NCBI GenBank assembly: GCA_018296165.2
Contig: JACKQL020000115.1
Span: 1-64,000, forward strand
DNA length: 64,000 nucleotides
Direction: 5' to 3'
Origin: Termitomyces sp. T153
Lineage: Eukaryota > Basidiomycota > Agaricomycetes > Agaricales > Lyophyllaceae
Shown: piece after piece, positions 1 to 9,438 of the stretch
Position numbering within the stretch: position 1 is the first letter of the stretch
How the letters are laid out: each line of letters opens with the position of its first letter
Made by a program: the position numbers and the translations under genes
Notes under the pieces: model-generated
Told to the model about the DNA's origin: nothing
The model's database searches: none
The model's input: the letters and a program-made list of their open reading frames with translations, nothing else

Positions 1-1937
1 GTGAAAAATGGTGAATATACATATTGGACAAGGATGGGCAGAGAATGATTTAACAATGAGGTCCGAGCTCCCCTCACTCCCCCCCCCCTCTGACCCAAAC
101 CCTGCTACCCTTCCCACCATGAATACTTCCAACTGCGCCACTACTGTCGCCAGAGCCTCGGGTTGCCTAGGAAGCAGTTCCCCCATGTCCATCACCATCT
201 TCCACCATGCTCTGGGGTCTGCCATTGCCCTCCACCGATGCCCTGCCAACAGATGCCCCATCTGTGTAACTCCTTAACCCAACTCTGGCAGAAGGTCCCT
301 GGGCATCCTCACCAACCCATCATGGATGGACCCCAGCACTGCTGACACTCCATCGAGAAGGATGCGATGCTCTCTGGCCCAGTCTATGGAAATGGAATCA
401 GTGCTTAGGAGACAGGAAGCGAGGAAACCACTCATGAAGCACTCCATGCTGGCCTGAGGCTGCCTTGTTGGCAAGCCATTCTTCTCACCGCCACGCCCTC
501 TCCGCTGCTGCCCAGACTTCCCCAGCACTAGAACCCTGCTGGGTCTCCCGCACCCCTGAGCCTCCTGTCTGCTGCATTGCCACCTCTGCCACCTCTGCCT
601 GCACCTGCAGATGCACTGTCCGCACCTCCAACTCCTACAGATGAGACAATTGCTCCGCGGCAGTCCCCACAGCAACATCCTTATCCTTCCACACCAAGTC
701 CCGTTCCCTCCAAACCCCATCCAGCTCCTGTCAAGCCCTGTCCCTCTCCTCCCATACCCCCTGAACCTCCTCCTCGCGTGCAACCAACAACCATTCCAAA
801 GTCTCTACCTGACACCACAGATAGGCCTCTGCAACCAATCACAACCTACCCGCAGACTGCTCAATGGGGGCTCCGGATGTAGGGGAGTATACTGCAGAAC
901 CAGGGGGGCCCCCCATTACCTGCTTGCCCTGCACCCACTTACTGGGACCTGCCTCAGGTGAAGGGGACACTCTCCATTTCCCTTTCTCCTGCATGGAAGG
1001 GGCCCCCTCCTTCCGTCCACCCCGCAGGGGCCCCACCTTCATAGCAGGCGCGCTAACCCATTCCCCTCCCCCAGCCCCGGAGCCCCTCCCCGGCACCCTG
1101 CCCTTCTGCCCTTCCTCCAGTTGCGCTGTGGCCCAATCCCAATCCCACCCTTCCTCCACCACAACGCAAGTGGCATGCCAACTCAGGGTGACGGAGCACC
1201 TCTCATGCCACAAACGGCATGGAAGGCACACTGACATGTCCCACCGTACCCCTGATGCAGGCTCCTCAAACTCACACTGCTCCCCTCGTCAGGTGCAAGA
1301 TGCACACTGCAGGGGCATGTTGGTCTGGGAAACATAAAGCTAAGTAGCCACTCACCGGGGCTGCTGCCTGACACCACTCAAGGGTGGGGGGACCCCTTGC
1401 CCAACCCACCACCTCAGCAAACTGCTCTGGCATCACCTCCACCTGTACCACCCTCGAACCCTCTGGAACAAGCCAGACCACTCCTGGACAAATGCCAGAC
1501 TTGGAGCACATAGAAGGGGCCACGCCCACTGGTGGCTGCATCACATCCATGCCAGACGATGGCCCTGAGGGACCTACCACAGCCGTGGACAACTCTGTGA
1601 AGGGCCAATCAGTATTTGGGGGCACAAGATACAGACCACACTCATGGCTACAGTACATCACCTCGACCCGACAGCAATCTCAGTGACCCTCTGAATCCTC
1701 GGAAGACAATGGCTGGGATGACAGGGACGGCAACCTAGATGCTGCTGGAGAATAGGCTGAAGAAGACATTACAACAAGCTGGGGGACTCCCGGGTGCGTC
1801 CACCCCTTCTAATAACTTAGGAAGGAGCCCCTGATGAATGGCAGCTGCACCTCGACTTCCTTCCCCACACTGCCACCACTTGCTGCAGTTTGATCAATAT
1901 TGATCAACTTCGATTCCCACACCCTACCAATCCCCGG
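1..1937 (+). mobile_element. Family A Gypsy copy A1, 3' internal region (decayed, non-coding)
   Basis: This stretch is C-rich and G-poor on the plus strand and has no convincing gene. It is homologous to the region before the polypurine tract in the other family A copies: about 911-1180 matches 11075-11294, about 1185 onward matches 17241 onward, and 1800-1937 matches about 15930-16060. It is the left half of an element interrupted at 1938 by a Ngaro retrotransposon. It resumes at 6758 and ends in the 3' LTR at 6809-7810. The short open frames here are chance products of low stop density in biased DNA. The element's 5' end lies outside the window. Confidence 0.75.
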
Positions 1938-2102
1938 TTAATTCGGTCGCACGGTTTGCCAGGCGGGAGTTACTTGAAGTGATACTTGACTGGTTTTCCG
2001 AGTTCTTAGTGTAGCGCGGGGTTTGCATAAGAAAAAGACAATTTTTTCTGAGTCCGAGAAGTTCTCGAGTTGACCCCTTGAGAGAGGGGACGAAACTCAA
2101 GC
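1938..2102 (-). repeat. Split direct repeat B, outer copy (3' end of Ngaro element)
   Basis: This 165-bp copy matches 2511-2675 except at three positions, and all three are CpG versus TpG or CpA. It forms the 3' terminus of the element in coding orientation and abuts family A DNA at 1937. Confidence 0.9.
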
Positions 2103-2188
2103 TAACTACTAGGGACTATGTAAGTTTAAGTAGTAGTAACAATAAGATGTAGAGTGGAATAAAGTGAAGCAGGGATGGTGGGTGGGGA

Positions 2189-2505
2189 TGCGAACGATAC
2201 GATCTACGTAAAGATCTCGAGTCTAATCGGTGAATCTGCGAGCGCAGTGTGAGACGACGTAATGATAATAAGAAGGACATACCTGCGAGCGCAGTGTGAG
2301 ACGACGAGTCTCACTGGCTGCGCTCGTGGGTTAATAAGTAAGAGGAGACAATGGGGAGTACAAAGCGAGTGGCCAGAGGCCAAAGAGGTGAAAGGGATAA
2401 AGAGATGAATGAGATAAGAGATAGAAAGATGAAAAGATAAGGTAGGTCGGTAAGTGGCTAATTGCCCGAATTAACCCTGGGCAACTACCACCTCACCCTT
2501 GCCCA
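2189..2505 (-). repeat. Split direct repeat A, inner copy
   Basis: This 317-bp copy matches 6441-6757. About nine positions differ and all are CpG transitions. It contains two short copies of a GCGAGCGCAGTGTGAGACGA-type motif and an inverted match near 2310-2330, so local secondary structure is likely. Confidence 0.9.
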
Positions 2506-2510
2506 ATCCA

Positions 2511-2675
2511 TTAATTCGGTCGCACGGTTCGCCAGGCGGGAGTTACTTGAAGTGATACTTGACTGGTTTTCCGAGTTCTTAGTGTAGCGCGGGGTTTGCG
2601 TAAGAAAAAGACAATTTTTTCTGAGTCCGAGAAGTTCTCGAGTTGACCCCTTGAGAGAGGGGACAAAACTCAAGC
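2511..2675 (-). repeat. Split direct repeat B, inner copy
   Basis: This 165-bp copy of 1938-2102 lies directly after the recombinase gene. Its inner edge overlaps the recombinase stop codon at 2670-2672. Adjacent A and B repeats are thought to let a circular cDNA recombine back into a complete element. Confidence 0.9.
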
Positions 2676-3797
2676 CAAAGCAGTAAAGCCCCGAAGAGCC
2701 GGAGGTTCGAAAGGGGTGATTTGAGTGTGGGCCAAGTGGAGGAGGAATGAGAGCTGGAGGATGCGATTTGTGTCATTTTCTACATAGAGCTTGTAAGCGT
2801 CGCTGCGCCAGCGTCCGAGAAGCTGGATTTCGTAGTCAGAGTAACCCACGGCAGCCGCCTCAGAGGCGGCGCCCCGGCGGAAGCTGTGTCCCGCGAACGC
2901 GTTGGGATTGAGGCTGGCAAGCGCGAGAGCATCACGAATGCTTCTGACGAAGTAGGAGTATGACAGGGGTTTCCCATCGGGCTGTTCGAAGAGAGGTGCG
3001 TCGTGTTCACGTGGGAGTTCTGTAAACATGGCTTTGAGGGCTGCGACTGGGCATGTGGGGCGGCCAGGTGCCGCTGCAACTGTGACGGTGACACCTCTGC
3101 AAAAAGGGTCAGTCTTGGAGGCTGGGAGGGTGATGCGCGCGTGAGTAGGGTTGGCAAAGTTGGGCTGGAAGGTAACACAGTCGCGGCTAAGGTTGAGGCT
3201 AGGGTTAAATTTGCCCCCCTTTCCCGTGGTAAACTCCCCGCTGCGTAGCAAGCCTGAGTAAGCAAGGCAGCAGGCTGCGTAGATGACGGTGTGTCCGGGG
3301 GTGACGCTGGGCCGGAGCTGTGCAAGGAGTGCCGTGAGGACAGAGAGGGTGACTGGTTGAACTGGCCTGCGTTCTTTTTCGCCGTGGTAGCGTTTAATCC
3401 CACAGATGAGACGCTGTACCAGGGGGGAGTCGATGGCTTCAAAAGGGAGACCTGCATCTGTGTGGAGGGACCTGACTGCTGTAAGATAGGATTTGATTGT
3501 TTTGGGCTGCACCCATCCTCCAAGGCTTGCGACCCATGAGAGGATTGCGGGCTGAGATGCCGGAATGATGGAGCCGTCGCCATTGTAAAGATTGTGGAGC
3601 TGTGCAAACTGGATGAATTGTCGTTGCCCCGTTGAGTAAGTTTTTCGTGTACTTGCTGTGAGGCCATGCCATAAATAGAATGAGACGGTCTTGGGAAGGT
3701 GCCGATTCTGTTCGTACCACCAAGCTGGAGGCGTTTCGAGCAGGGCTTGAGGTTCAACCACGGGGCAATGGAAAACATGCGGGAAAAGGAAAAACAA
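2670..3797 (-). CDS. Ngaro tyrosine recombinase
   Basis: This 375-codon open frame encodes a tyrosine recombinase (phage-integrase fold) that would insert the circular cDNA. An N-terminal SAM-like DNA-binding part (about residues 35-115, with an STRKTYSTGQRQF-type motif) precedes the catalytic domain. The visible catalytic set is R185 in SGLLRSGEF, K228, H304 and R307 in HSFRRGAASEA, W330 in LLGRW, and Tyr335 or Tyr338 in the YKLY segment. The frame opens with TTG, and the first in-frame ATG (codon 257) lies inside the catalytic domain. The protein must therefore come from a fusion or frameshift with the upstream RT-RNase H frame, which ends its conserved part just where this frame begins (near 3770-3800). 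It looks undamaged otherwise. Confidence 0.88.
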   Translation of the reverse strand: MFFLFPHVFHCPVVEPQALLETPPAWWYEQNRHLPKTVSFYLWHGLTASTRKTYSTGQRQFIQFAQLHNLYNGDGSIIPASQPAILSWVASLGGWVQPKTIKSYLTAVRSLHTDAGLPFEAIDSPLVQRLICGIKRYHGEKERRPVQPVTLSVLTALLAQLRPSVTPGHTVIYAACCLAYSGLLRSGEFTTGKGGKFNPSLNLSRDCVTFQPNFANPTHARITLPASKTDPFCRGVTVTVAAAPGRPTCPVAALKAMFTELPREHDAPLFEQPDGKPLSYSYFVRSIRDALALASLNPNAFAGHSFRRGAASEAAAVGYSDYEIQLLGRWRSDAYKLYVENDTNRILQLSFLLHLAHTQITPFEPPALRGFTALA

Positions 3798-5437
3798 GAT
3801 GCAGCGTCAGCAATCGAATTATCAGAAGAAGATAACCAACTGGAAGAGAACAAGAAATCGAGACGGCAGGCCAGGGCAATCAGGTGGCGCATGAGTTTCA
3901 TTGTCGGGGTTGACTTGATTGTTAGATCGCGAATCGCATTGTAGATGGCATCGTTGTCAATGTGGAACACGACATGACATCCTGTCAGATGTGGCCCCCA
4001 GCATAGGACCGCATATATGACAGTGAACATTTCCTTGACCTGGATATGTTCGGGTCGAAGACGCCTCGGACACCGTGCCGCAAACCACTCCTTCCCAAAA
4101 TGTCCGCCTAGGCCCTTTTTACCACTTGCATCTGTGTAGATGTTGACCGTGGGACGGGACTGACCAATGAGGCGAATGCCATTCCAGTTGGTTGCAACAG
4201 AGCACCACCATTCGAGGTCATGGCGTGCTGCTTTCGGAATATGGCAACGTGCAAACTGAGATGCTGGGAAGGACACGGTGAAGTCGTATAGCCTGCGAAG
4301 GAAGGCGCGTGCAAGGGGGATGACTTGTGACGTAAACTGTAAGAAGCCGGTGAGCTCATCCAGCTCACGACGCGTGCAAGCTGCATGTGTGACCCATGGA
4401 TCGAGGAGCTGCGCAAGATAAGTGAGCTTGTCCTTCGGGAGGCGTACCTCCATTGCGATCGAGTCGAGTTCGAGCCCCAAGAATTCGATTGTAGTTGCTG
4501 GCCTGACAATTTTAGATGGCTGAAAAGACAGCCTGAGTTGTGAACCAAGATCGAGTGCCCACGAGAGAGACTGTTGGACGGAATGGAGTGGTGTGACGGC
4601 TGAGAAGATCGACAGAAAATTGTCCAGGTAGTGTCGTATGCGTGCTGGAATATTATTCTGCAAGATCCAGTGCAGAGCCTCGGCAAAGAGATTAAAGATG
4701 TAAGGAGCAGAGCGGCAGCCAAAGCCCAGAACGATGTCGTGGTAGAACTCACCCAGCCAAGTGAAGCCTAGCAGGGGCCAGTCCTTGATGCGTACTGGAA
4801 TGTGATGAAATGCAGACTCCAGATCTAGCTTGATCATCAGGGACCCGGGTTCTGATGCTATGAGATCGGCGATTGCCCAATCAATCATATCATACTCAAT
4901 GGTTGCCTCCTCGTTGGAGATGCCATCATTGACTGACATCCCATCAGGCCATGAGAGATGGTGAATGCGGCGTATTTTGTCGGATCGCTTACGTGACACT
5001 GCTCCCAGAGGAGATGCATGGAAATTGATGAATGGAGGCGTAGGGAAAGGGCCACGAGTGCGCCCATTGGCAACATGGGCTGCTATGTCAGCGGTGATGG
5101 AGTTTGTTATGGAAGGGTCGAGGATCGTGGATTTGAGGTTAGTGCAGTCCTGAGACTTAGATCGGTCGCCTGAGAAACCAATGCTGGCACCATGACATAT
5201 TATTTGAACAATTGTAGATACAAGCATTCGATCAGGGTAATCTTTTAAGTAGTGCGACCATGCTTCCTCCTTAAGGGTGGAAGTGACATGGGGGAGGTGT
5301 GATGCGTCCGCTAGTGGGGTGTTGGTGTGAGGAGCTGTGTTTGGGCGGATCGGAGGGGTGGGAAGACCGAGAACGAGGGGAGCCAGAGGGAGAAAACCAG
5401 GAATAGTAGAGTTGTTGTGTTGGAGAAGGCCCAGCAA
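2780..5437 (-). CDS. Ngaro reverse transcriptase-RNase H (conserved part about 5437-3770)
   Basis: This is an open frame of 885 codons. Residues about 55-350 form a DIRS/Ngaro-type reverse transcriptase, with motif A at LDLESAF (D205) and the active-site box HYLDNF at 269-274. Residues about 425-550 are RNase H (D436 in YTDASG, E469, D494, and a terminal SIADAAS). The second aspartate of the YxDD box reads as Asn273, which would disable polymerase chemistry. Codons GAC-AAT fit a CpG-to-CpA change from GAC-GAT. From about residue 555 the frame runs through the recombinase gene in another frame, and that tail is probably meaningless. There is no ATG before residue 71, although conserved sequence begins earlier, so how it is expressed (fusion, frameshift, intron) is unclear. 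Confidence 0.85.
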   Translation of the reverse strand: MLGLLQHNNSTIPGFLPLAPLVLGLPTPPIRPNTAPHTNTPLADASHLPHVTSTLKEEAWSHYLKDYPDRMLVSTIVQIICHGASIGFSGDRSKSQDCTNLKSTILDPSITNSITADIAAHVANGRTRGPFPTPPFINFHASPLGAVSRKRSDKIRRIHHLSWPDGMSVNDGISNEEATIEYDMIDWAIADLIASEPGSLMIKLDLESAFHHIPVRIKDWPLLGFTWLGEFYHDIVLGFGCRSAPYIFNLFAEALHWILQNNIPARIRHYLDNFLSIFSAVTPLHSVQQSLSWALDLGSQLRLSFQPSKIVRPATTIEFLGLELDSIAMEVRLPKDKLTYLAQLLDPWVTHAACTRRELDELTGFLQFTSQVIPLARAFLRRLYDFTVSFPASQFARCHIPKAARHDLEWWCSVATNWNGIRLIGQSRPTVNIYTDASGKKGLGGHFGKEWFAARCPRRLRPEHIQVKEMFTVIYAVLCWGPHLTGCHVVFHIDNDAIYNAIRDLTIKSTPTMKLMRHLIALACRLDFLFSSSWLSSSDNSIADAASCFSFSRMFSIAPWLNLKPCSKRLQLGGTNRIGTFPRPSHSIYGMASQQVHEKLTQRGNDNSSSLHSSTIFTMATAPSFRHLSPQSSHGSQALEDGCSPKQSNPILQQSGPSTQMQVSLLKPSTPPWYSVSSVGLNATTAKKNAGQFNQSPSLSSRHSLHSSGPASPPDTPSSTQPAALLTQACYAAGSLPRERGANLTLASTLAATVLPSSPTLPTLLTRASPSQPPRLTLFAEVSPSQLQRHLAAPHAQSQPSKPCLQNSHVNTTHLSSNSPMGNPCHTPTSSEAFVMLSRLPASIPTRSRDTASAGAPPLRRLPWVTLTTKSSFSDAGAATLTSSM

Positions 5438-5475
5438 GCAGACACAGGGACAGGGTTACTCGCCCTGCCTTGTGC

Positions 5476-6411
5476 CTAATCCTTATGCTGGTGTTTCCCA
5501 TGGCCCATCTTCCCACACGTGGCGCAGCTATGAGGGCGGCCCCAGGGGCATGGAGTCACAGTGCATTTGCCTTCGTTGTATTTGCGACAAACATCTGTGG
5601 GGCTCGATGTGCGCATGTTCCCTGCTGTCCTGGGCTGTTTCCCAGGCATGGCCTTCCTGTAGGCATAGACATGCTTACTGAGTAGGTCCGTAGCGGGTAT
5701 CCCCCAGCCAGAATAGTCACCCGTGGCCATCTCAGATCGACGACAATTGAAAAATACCGAATGGTACTGGAAGACTGCTGACCATTCGAATTCCGCGATT
5801 AGCTCCATCAGGTGAGCAGTGTACTCATAGAAGACAAATGGTACATCGTTGGATTTGGGCAGGTGGAAACCGAGGACATTGAAGTAGCGCTGAAGAGGGA
5901 CGATGACAGAGAAGGGGTTCTTATACTCCTTGGCAGCACGGTTGCTGATTTCGAACTGATTTGTCGTTCCATTAAAAGTGTATGCCACTTCTTTGTCCCG
6001 GTTCGTGGGGTCAAGCTTGTGAAGATCGGCTGCCTTAAACTCATGCATGATGATTGCCGTGATTACCGCCGCCTCGATGTCGGGGAAGCGTGTGCGAAGG
6101 GAAGTGGGGGTAACAATGGACGTACTGTTAGCTGCCACTGCCGAGATGGGAGGTATGAACTCTGCTGATGTTTGAGGACCCTGCGCCGGGACCGCTGAGC
6201 CTCTGTTTGTGTTCATCCTGGTGACCATTTCCCTGACAAGGGTACCAAGTTTGGATACGGTTGTGTTTAATGCGTTGAAGTCGTCAACCGACACGGCAGG
6301 TGAAGGGTCCATGATGCAAGGTTCGGGTGCGGGAGAGGGTGTTACTCTCAAGAAACGGCCGTTGGAGGCATGAGGTGGTAATGCGGTAGAATCTCTCGAG
6401 GACGTGCTCAT
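5476..6411 (-). CDS. Ngaro Gag-like ORF1 protein
   Basis: An intact 311-residue ORF starts with ATG just inside repeat A and is the first gene of the element. The N-terminus is Ser/Pro-rich, with a short possible coiled coil (about 40-70). The middle segment (about 115-250) resembles the capsid-like region of basidiomycete DIRS-order elements. The C-terminus carries a Cys/His cluster, C-x7-C-x4-C-x7-C-x2-C-x4-GH, ending in KHQHKD, which fits an RNA-binding knuckle. Its probable role is packaging element RNA. The RT open frame begins 21 bases after its TAG stop in another frame. Confidence 0.82.
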   Translation of the reverse strand: MSTSSRDSTALPPHASNGRFLRVTPSPAPEPCIMDPSPAVSVDDFNALNTTVSKLGTLVREMVTRMNTNRGSAVPAQGPQTSAEFIPPISAVAANSTSIVTPTSLRTRFPDIEAAVITAIIMHEFKAADLHKLDPTNRDKEVAYTFNGTTNQFEISNRAAKEYKNPFSVIVPLQRYFNVLGFHLPKSNDVPFVFYEYTAHLMELIAEFEWSAVFQYHSVFFNCRRSEMATGDYSGWGIPATDLLSKHVYAYRKAMPGKQPRTAGNMRTSSPTDVCRKYNEGKCTVTPCPWGRPHSCATCGKMGHGKHQHKD

Positions 6412-6440
6412 GCACTGTATGTGCGAGGGATTAGATTAAA

Positions 6441-6757
6441 TGCAAACAATACAATCTACGTAAAGATCTCGAGTCTAATCGGTGAATCTGCGAGCGCAGT
6501 GTGAGACGATGTAATGATAATAAGAAGGACATACCTGCAAGCGCAGTGTGAGACAACGAGTCTCACTGGCTGCGCTCGCAGGTTAATAAGTAAGAGGAGA
6601 CAATGGGGAGTACAAAGCGAGTGGCCAGAGGCCAAAGAGGTGAAAGGGATAAAGAGATGAATGAGATAAGAGATAGAAAGATGAAAAGATAAGGTAGGTT
6701 GGTAAGTGGCTAATTGCCCGAATTAACCCTGGGCAACTACCACCTCACCCTTGCCCA
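6441..6757 (-). repeat. Split direct repeat A, outer copy (5' end of Ngaro element)
   Basis: This is the 5'-terminal repeat of the element in coding orientation, 317 bp, paired with 2189-2505. It probably holds the promoter for the Gag-like gene, whose ATG lies 30 bases inside it. Family A DNA resumes immediately to the right at 6758. Confidence 0.9.
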
Positions 6758-6808
6758 TTCCACTTGCTCCCCGCATCTCAAAGGGTCTCGATGCTGAAGG
6801 GGGGGTAA
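6758..6808 (+). mobile_element. Family A copy A1, end of internal region with polypurine tract
   Basis: Homology to family A resumes here (compare 16060-16106 and 17975-18023). The stretch ends with a purine run (GAAGGGGGGG, 6796 onward) directly before the LTR. This is the expected plus-strand priming site. Confidence 0.8.
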
Positions 6809-7810
6809 TGTCACGACCCACTCCCTAGACACTGCTCCCAACCCCTCCCGATTTCCCATCTAACTCCCCTGAACCCCGCCCACACTTTCGCACCCACACT
6901 GGATAACTCCGACGCTTCTCCGGCAAACCCCAACAGCAACTCTGACACCCTCTTTGTAGCCATCAATGCTCCCCCTGAAGCCTTCCCCCACCATTCCTGG
7001 CCATGTCATACGTTCCTGACCCCCTACCCTAGTCTACCCGACCTGTTCCGGGGTATCACAGCGCCCTCGGAATGGCCTGCTCCCCCAACTGATCCCATCA
7101 GAATACCACCGTGGCCCACCCTTGGATTGTACCCGACACCTGTTGACTCCGCACAGCTCCATCGACTCCTGCCACCATATCCACCACTCTCCAGGGTACC
7201 CAGTAGTCAGTATATAAGTTGTAGAATAACTCCTTGAACTTTAGTCTTGATATTACATTTACTGGTTTCCTATGTTTCATCTCTCGTCTCGTCTCTGTTT
7301 CTGTTTTTAAGTTTTGAATCTATCTTTCTTCCTCAGTCTTGTCTCGTCTCCATCTCATCTCGACTGTACATATTTCCTTTGTCCTTCTAAGTTCCTCTTG
7401 CTTCCTATGTCAGTACGAACTCCGCGCACATGCCACGACCCAAACATTCTTACAACAACTCTGACCCTCACTCCCCACTCAGCCCCGGAACCCATCAAGC
7501 CCTGGTAATCCCCTATCCAGCTCTGGCCCCACCTCCATCACCCAAGAAGCCTCCACTTACCCCACAATCTATTTGCACGCCCACGAACTAGCCCTGACAC
7601 CCGCCCTGGGTCAACGACTGGTACCTTTGGTCTTAGACTCCTCTGGACCATTCAGGACTTGCTTGGGCTGCTTTCCCTAGGAACCCCCCCTTGCCAGCTT
7701 TCCCCACCTCTGCTCCAACTCCGGATGCCTGGTTATAAGCGCAGGACATCACGTCTGCCTAGTAAGGACTCGCCAGTGTACTGAGCCCCCATCATCAGTG
7801 GAACCTGACA
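6809..7810 (+). repeat. 3' LTR of family A copy A1 (1002 bp)
   Basis: The LTR begins TGTCACGACCCA and ends GGAACCTGACA, as in the other family A LTRs at 11295, 16107 and 18024. It is about 125 bp shorter than they are through small internal losses. A TATA-like TATATAA lies at 7211-7217. The base after it begins unrelated family D coding sequence, so A1 was inserted into a D element. The expected target duplication is AGTAC (7811-7815), with its partner outside the window. Confidence 0.88.
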
Positions 7811-9438
7811 AGTACCCTTATTCACATCCTTTGGCAACATTTGCCAGTGACACCAACACTCTCCCATGATTAGTGACCAGCAATGATATTCTGCCTTTCC
7901 GAAATGATGGCACCGTTACTTATAGTGACATACCTCACAGTGCCAAAGTTGTCACCAGCAATGCTCACGTACTTCTAGTGGAGAAATGGCTACACAATCT
8001 TGCCAGACCTGAAGGCCTTAGTAACAAGGACTATGCCACTTTTGTTTGCTATGCCTCCATGTTCTTCGCTACTGGAGGCAAACTTTGGTGAAGAAGTTGA
8101 GATGGTGCTCACAAGCTGTTTGTGCCCCTCACTAGTCACTTACAAGTCTTGAAAGCCATGCATGATGACTTGGGACATAGAGGTCTTTTTGCTACTTGCT
8201 CAGCCCTTCTAGAACGATTTTGGTGGCCTCAAGTTAGTGCCGATATTGTATGGTACCTCCAGACTTGCCACCTCTGCCAAATACACCAGACAACCAAAGT
8301 TCTCATCCCACCAACTGTTGCTATGCCAGTGCCCTTGTTCAGCAAGATATATGTTGACACCATGTTTATGCCACCCTCCAATAAGTTCAAATATATCATT
8401 CAAGGACATTGTTTGCTAACTCATTACCCCAAGTTTCGCATGCTTGCCAGAGAGAACACCAAAGCTATTGCTAAGTGGCTATATGAGGATGTCATCTGTC
8501 ATTGGGGAGCACTTAGTGAAATTGTTACCGACAATGGACCTCCAATCCTAAAGGCAGTTACCTACTTGGCAAAGAAGTATAACTTGCACCACATCTGAAT
8601 CTCTGGTTATAATAAGCATGCTAACAGAATAATCAAGCAGCCCCATTTTGATGTTTGCCAAGCTCTCTTCAAAGCAGTTGATGGTGATCAGTCCAGGTGG
8701 AGTACTGCTACTTACTCTGTATTTTGGTCAGAATGGGTTACTGTTTGCAAGCGAATGGGTTGCTCCCCCTACTTCACGACAACTGGCACCCACCCTCTCT
8801 TGCCAGCCAACATAGTAGAAGCAACATATTTGCAACTGCCACCAAACTTGCTATTGTCAACAACAGACCTCATAGCCTGCTGAGCAATTGATCCTCAACA
8901 TTGCCAAGAGGATCTTGACTGCCTTCACAGTCATGTTCTTAGTGCTCATTGCCTAGCAGCCATTCACTTCAAAACAGAACATGCCGCTACAATCCACAAT
9001 AACAACTTCAAAGCAGGTGACCTCATACTGATGAGGAATACTAGAATTGAGGTAATGCATGACAAGAAGATGAAGCCTCGTTACCTAGGCCCCTTAGTGG
9101 TAATCTCTTGCAACTGTGGAGGCACTTACATTATTTGTGAACTAGATGGCCCCATACTGCATCATCCTGTTGCTGCCTTTTGTTTAGTCCCCTATTTTGC
9201 TAGAGAACACATAATAGTGCCTAGCAATGCTTTTGACATTGACACCTCTTGACTCAGAGAACTGGAGCAAACTGAACTTGTCGATGACAACAATACTGGC
9301 AACATAGCTAGTGAAGAAGAAAGCTACCTTTCACTAAGCCTTAGTGACTTATCTTGACTCTGCCTTGTTTCTTATTGTTCCTATCCAGTGATTTTTGGGG
9401 TTGACTGAGGACAGTCAATATTTCAGTATGGGGGAGGA
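7811..9438 (+). pseudogene. Family D Gypsy pol, integrase part (decayed)
   Basis: Open segments at 7873-8091, 8122-8598 and 9031-9252 read as the linker after RNase H, the integrase and its C-terminal part. The HHCC zinc-binding end is visible (H-x-GH around 8165-8180 and C-x2-C at about 8269-8280). The core follows, with D in IYVDTMF (about 8348) and D in VTDNGPP (about 8530). The catalytic Glu position (about 8630) is Lys, in NRIIKQPHF where relatives have an ERPH-type sequence, so the enzyme is dead. A GPLVV-type SH3-like segment lies near 9090. No chromodomain was seen, unlike families A to C. The 5' part is cut off by the insertion of A1. A purine run (9430-9438) precedes the LTR. Confidence 0.8.

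Larger units (their letters stand above)
1938..6757 (-). mobile_element. Ngaro-type (DIRS order) tyrosine-recombinase retrotransposon with split direct repeats
   Basis: On the minus strand the order is repeat A (6757-6441), Gag-like ORF, RT-RNase H, tyrosine recombinase, repeat B (2675-2511), repeat A again (2505-2189), then repeat B again (2102-1938). This A-body-B-A-B order is the split direct repeat layout known for PAT/Ngaro elements. There are no LTRs and no DDE integrase. No target duplication is visible, as expected for recombinase-mediated insertion. The body is rich in CpG and its frames are long, unlike every neighbour, so it is the youngest element here. It interrupts family A copy A1. 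An 86-bp stretch (2103-2188) between the last A and B copies matches neither repeat. Confidence 0.9.

Noticed and set aside
274..1661. Several long open frames on both strands in the first 1.7 kb
   Set aside because: The DNA is a C-rich, non-coding family A remnant; frames overlap on both strands, have low-complexity composition and are not conserved as frames in the homologous copies.
2780..3770. C-terminal third of the 885-codon RT frame as a real protein domain
   Set aside because: It lies over the recombinase gene in another phase, has Ser/Pro/Thr-rich unstructured composition and matches no Ngaro domain.
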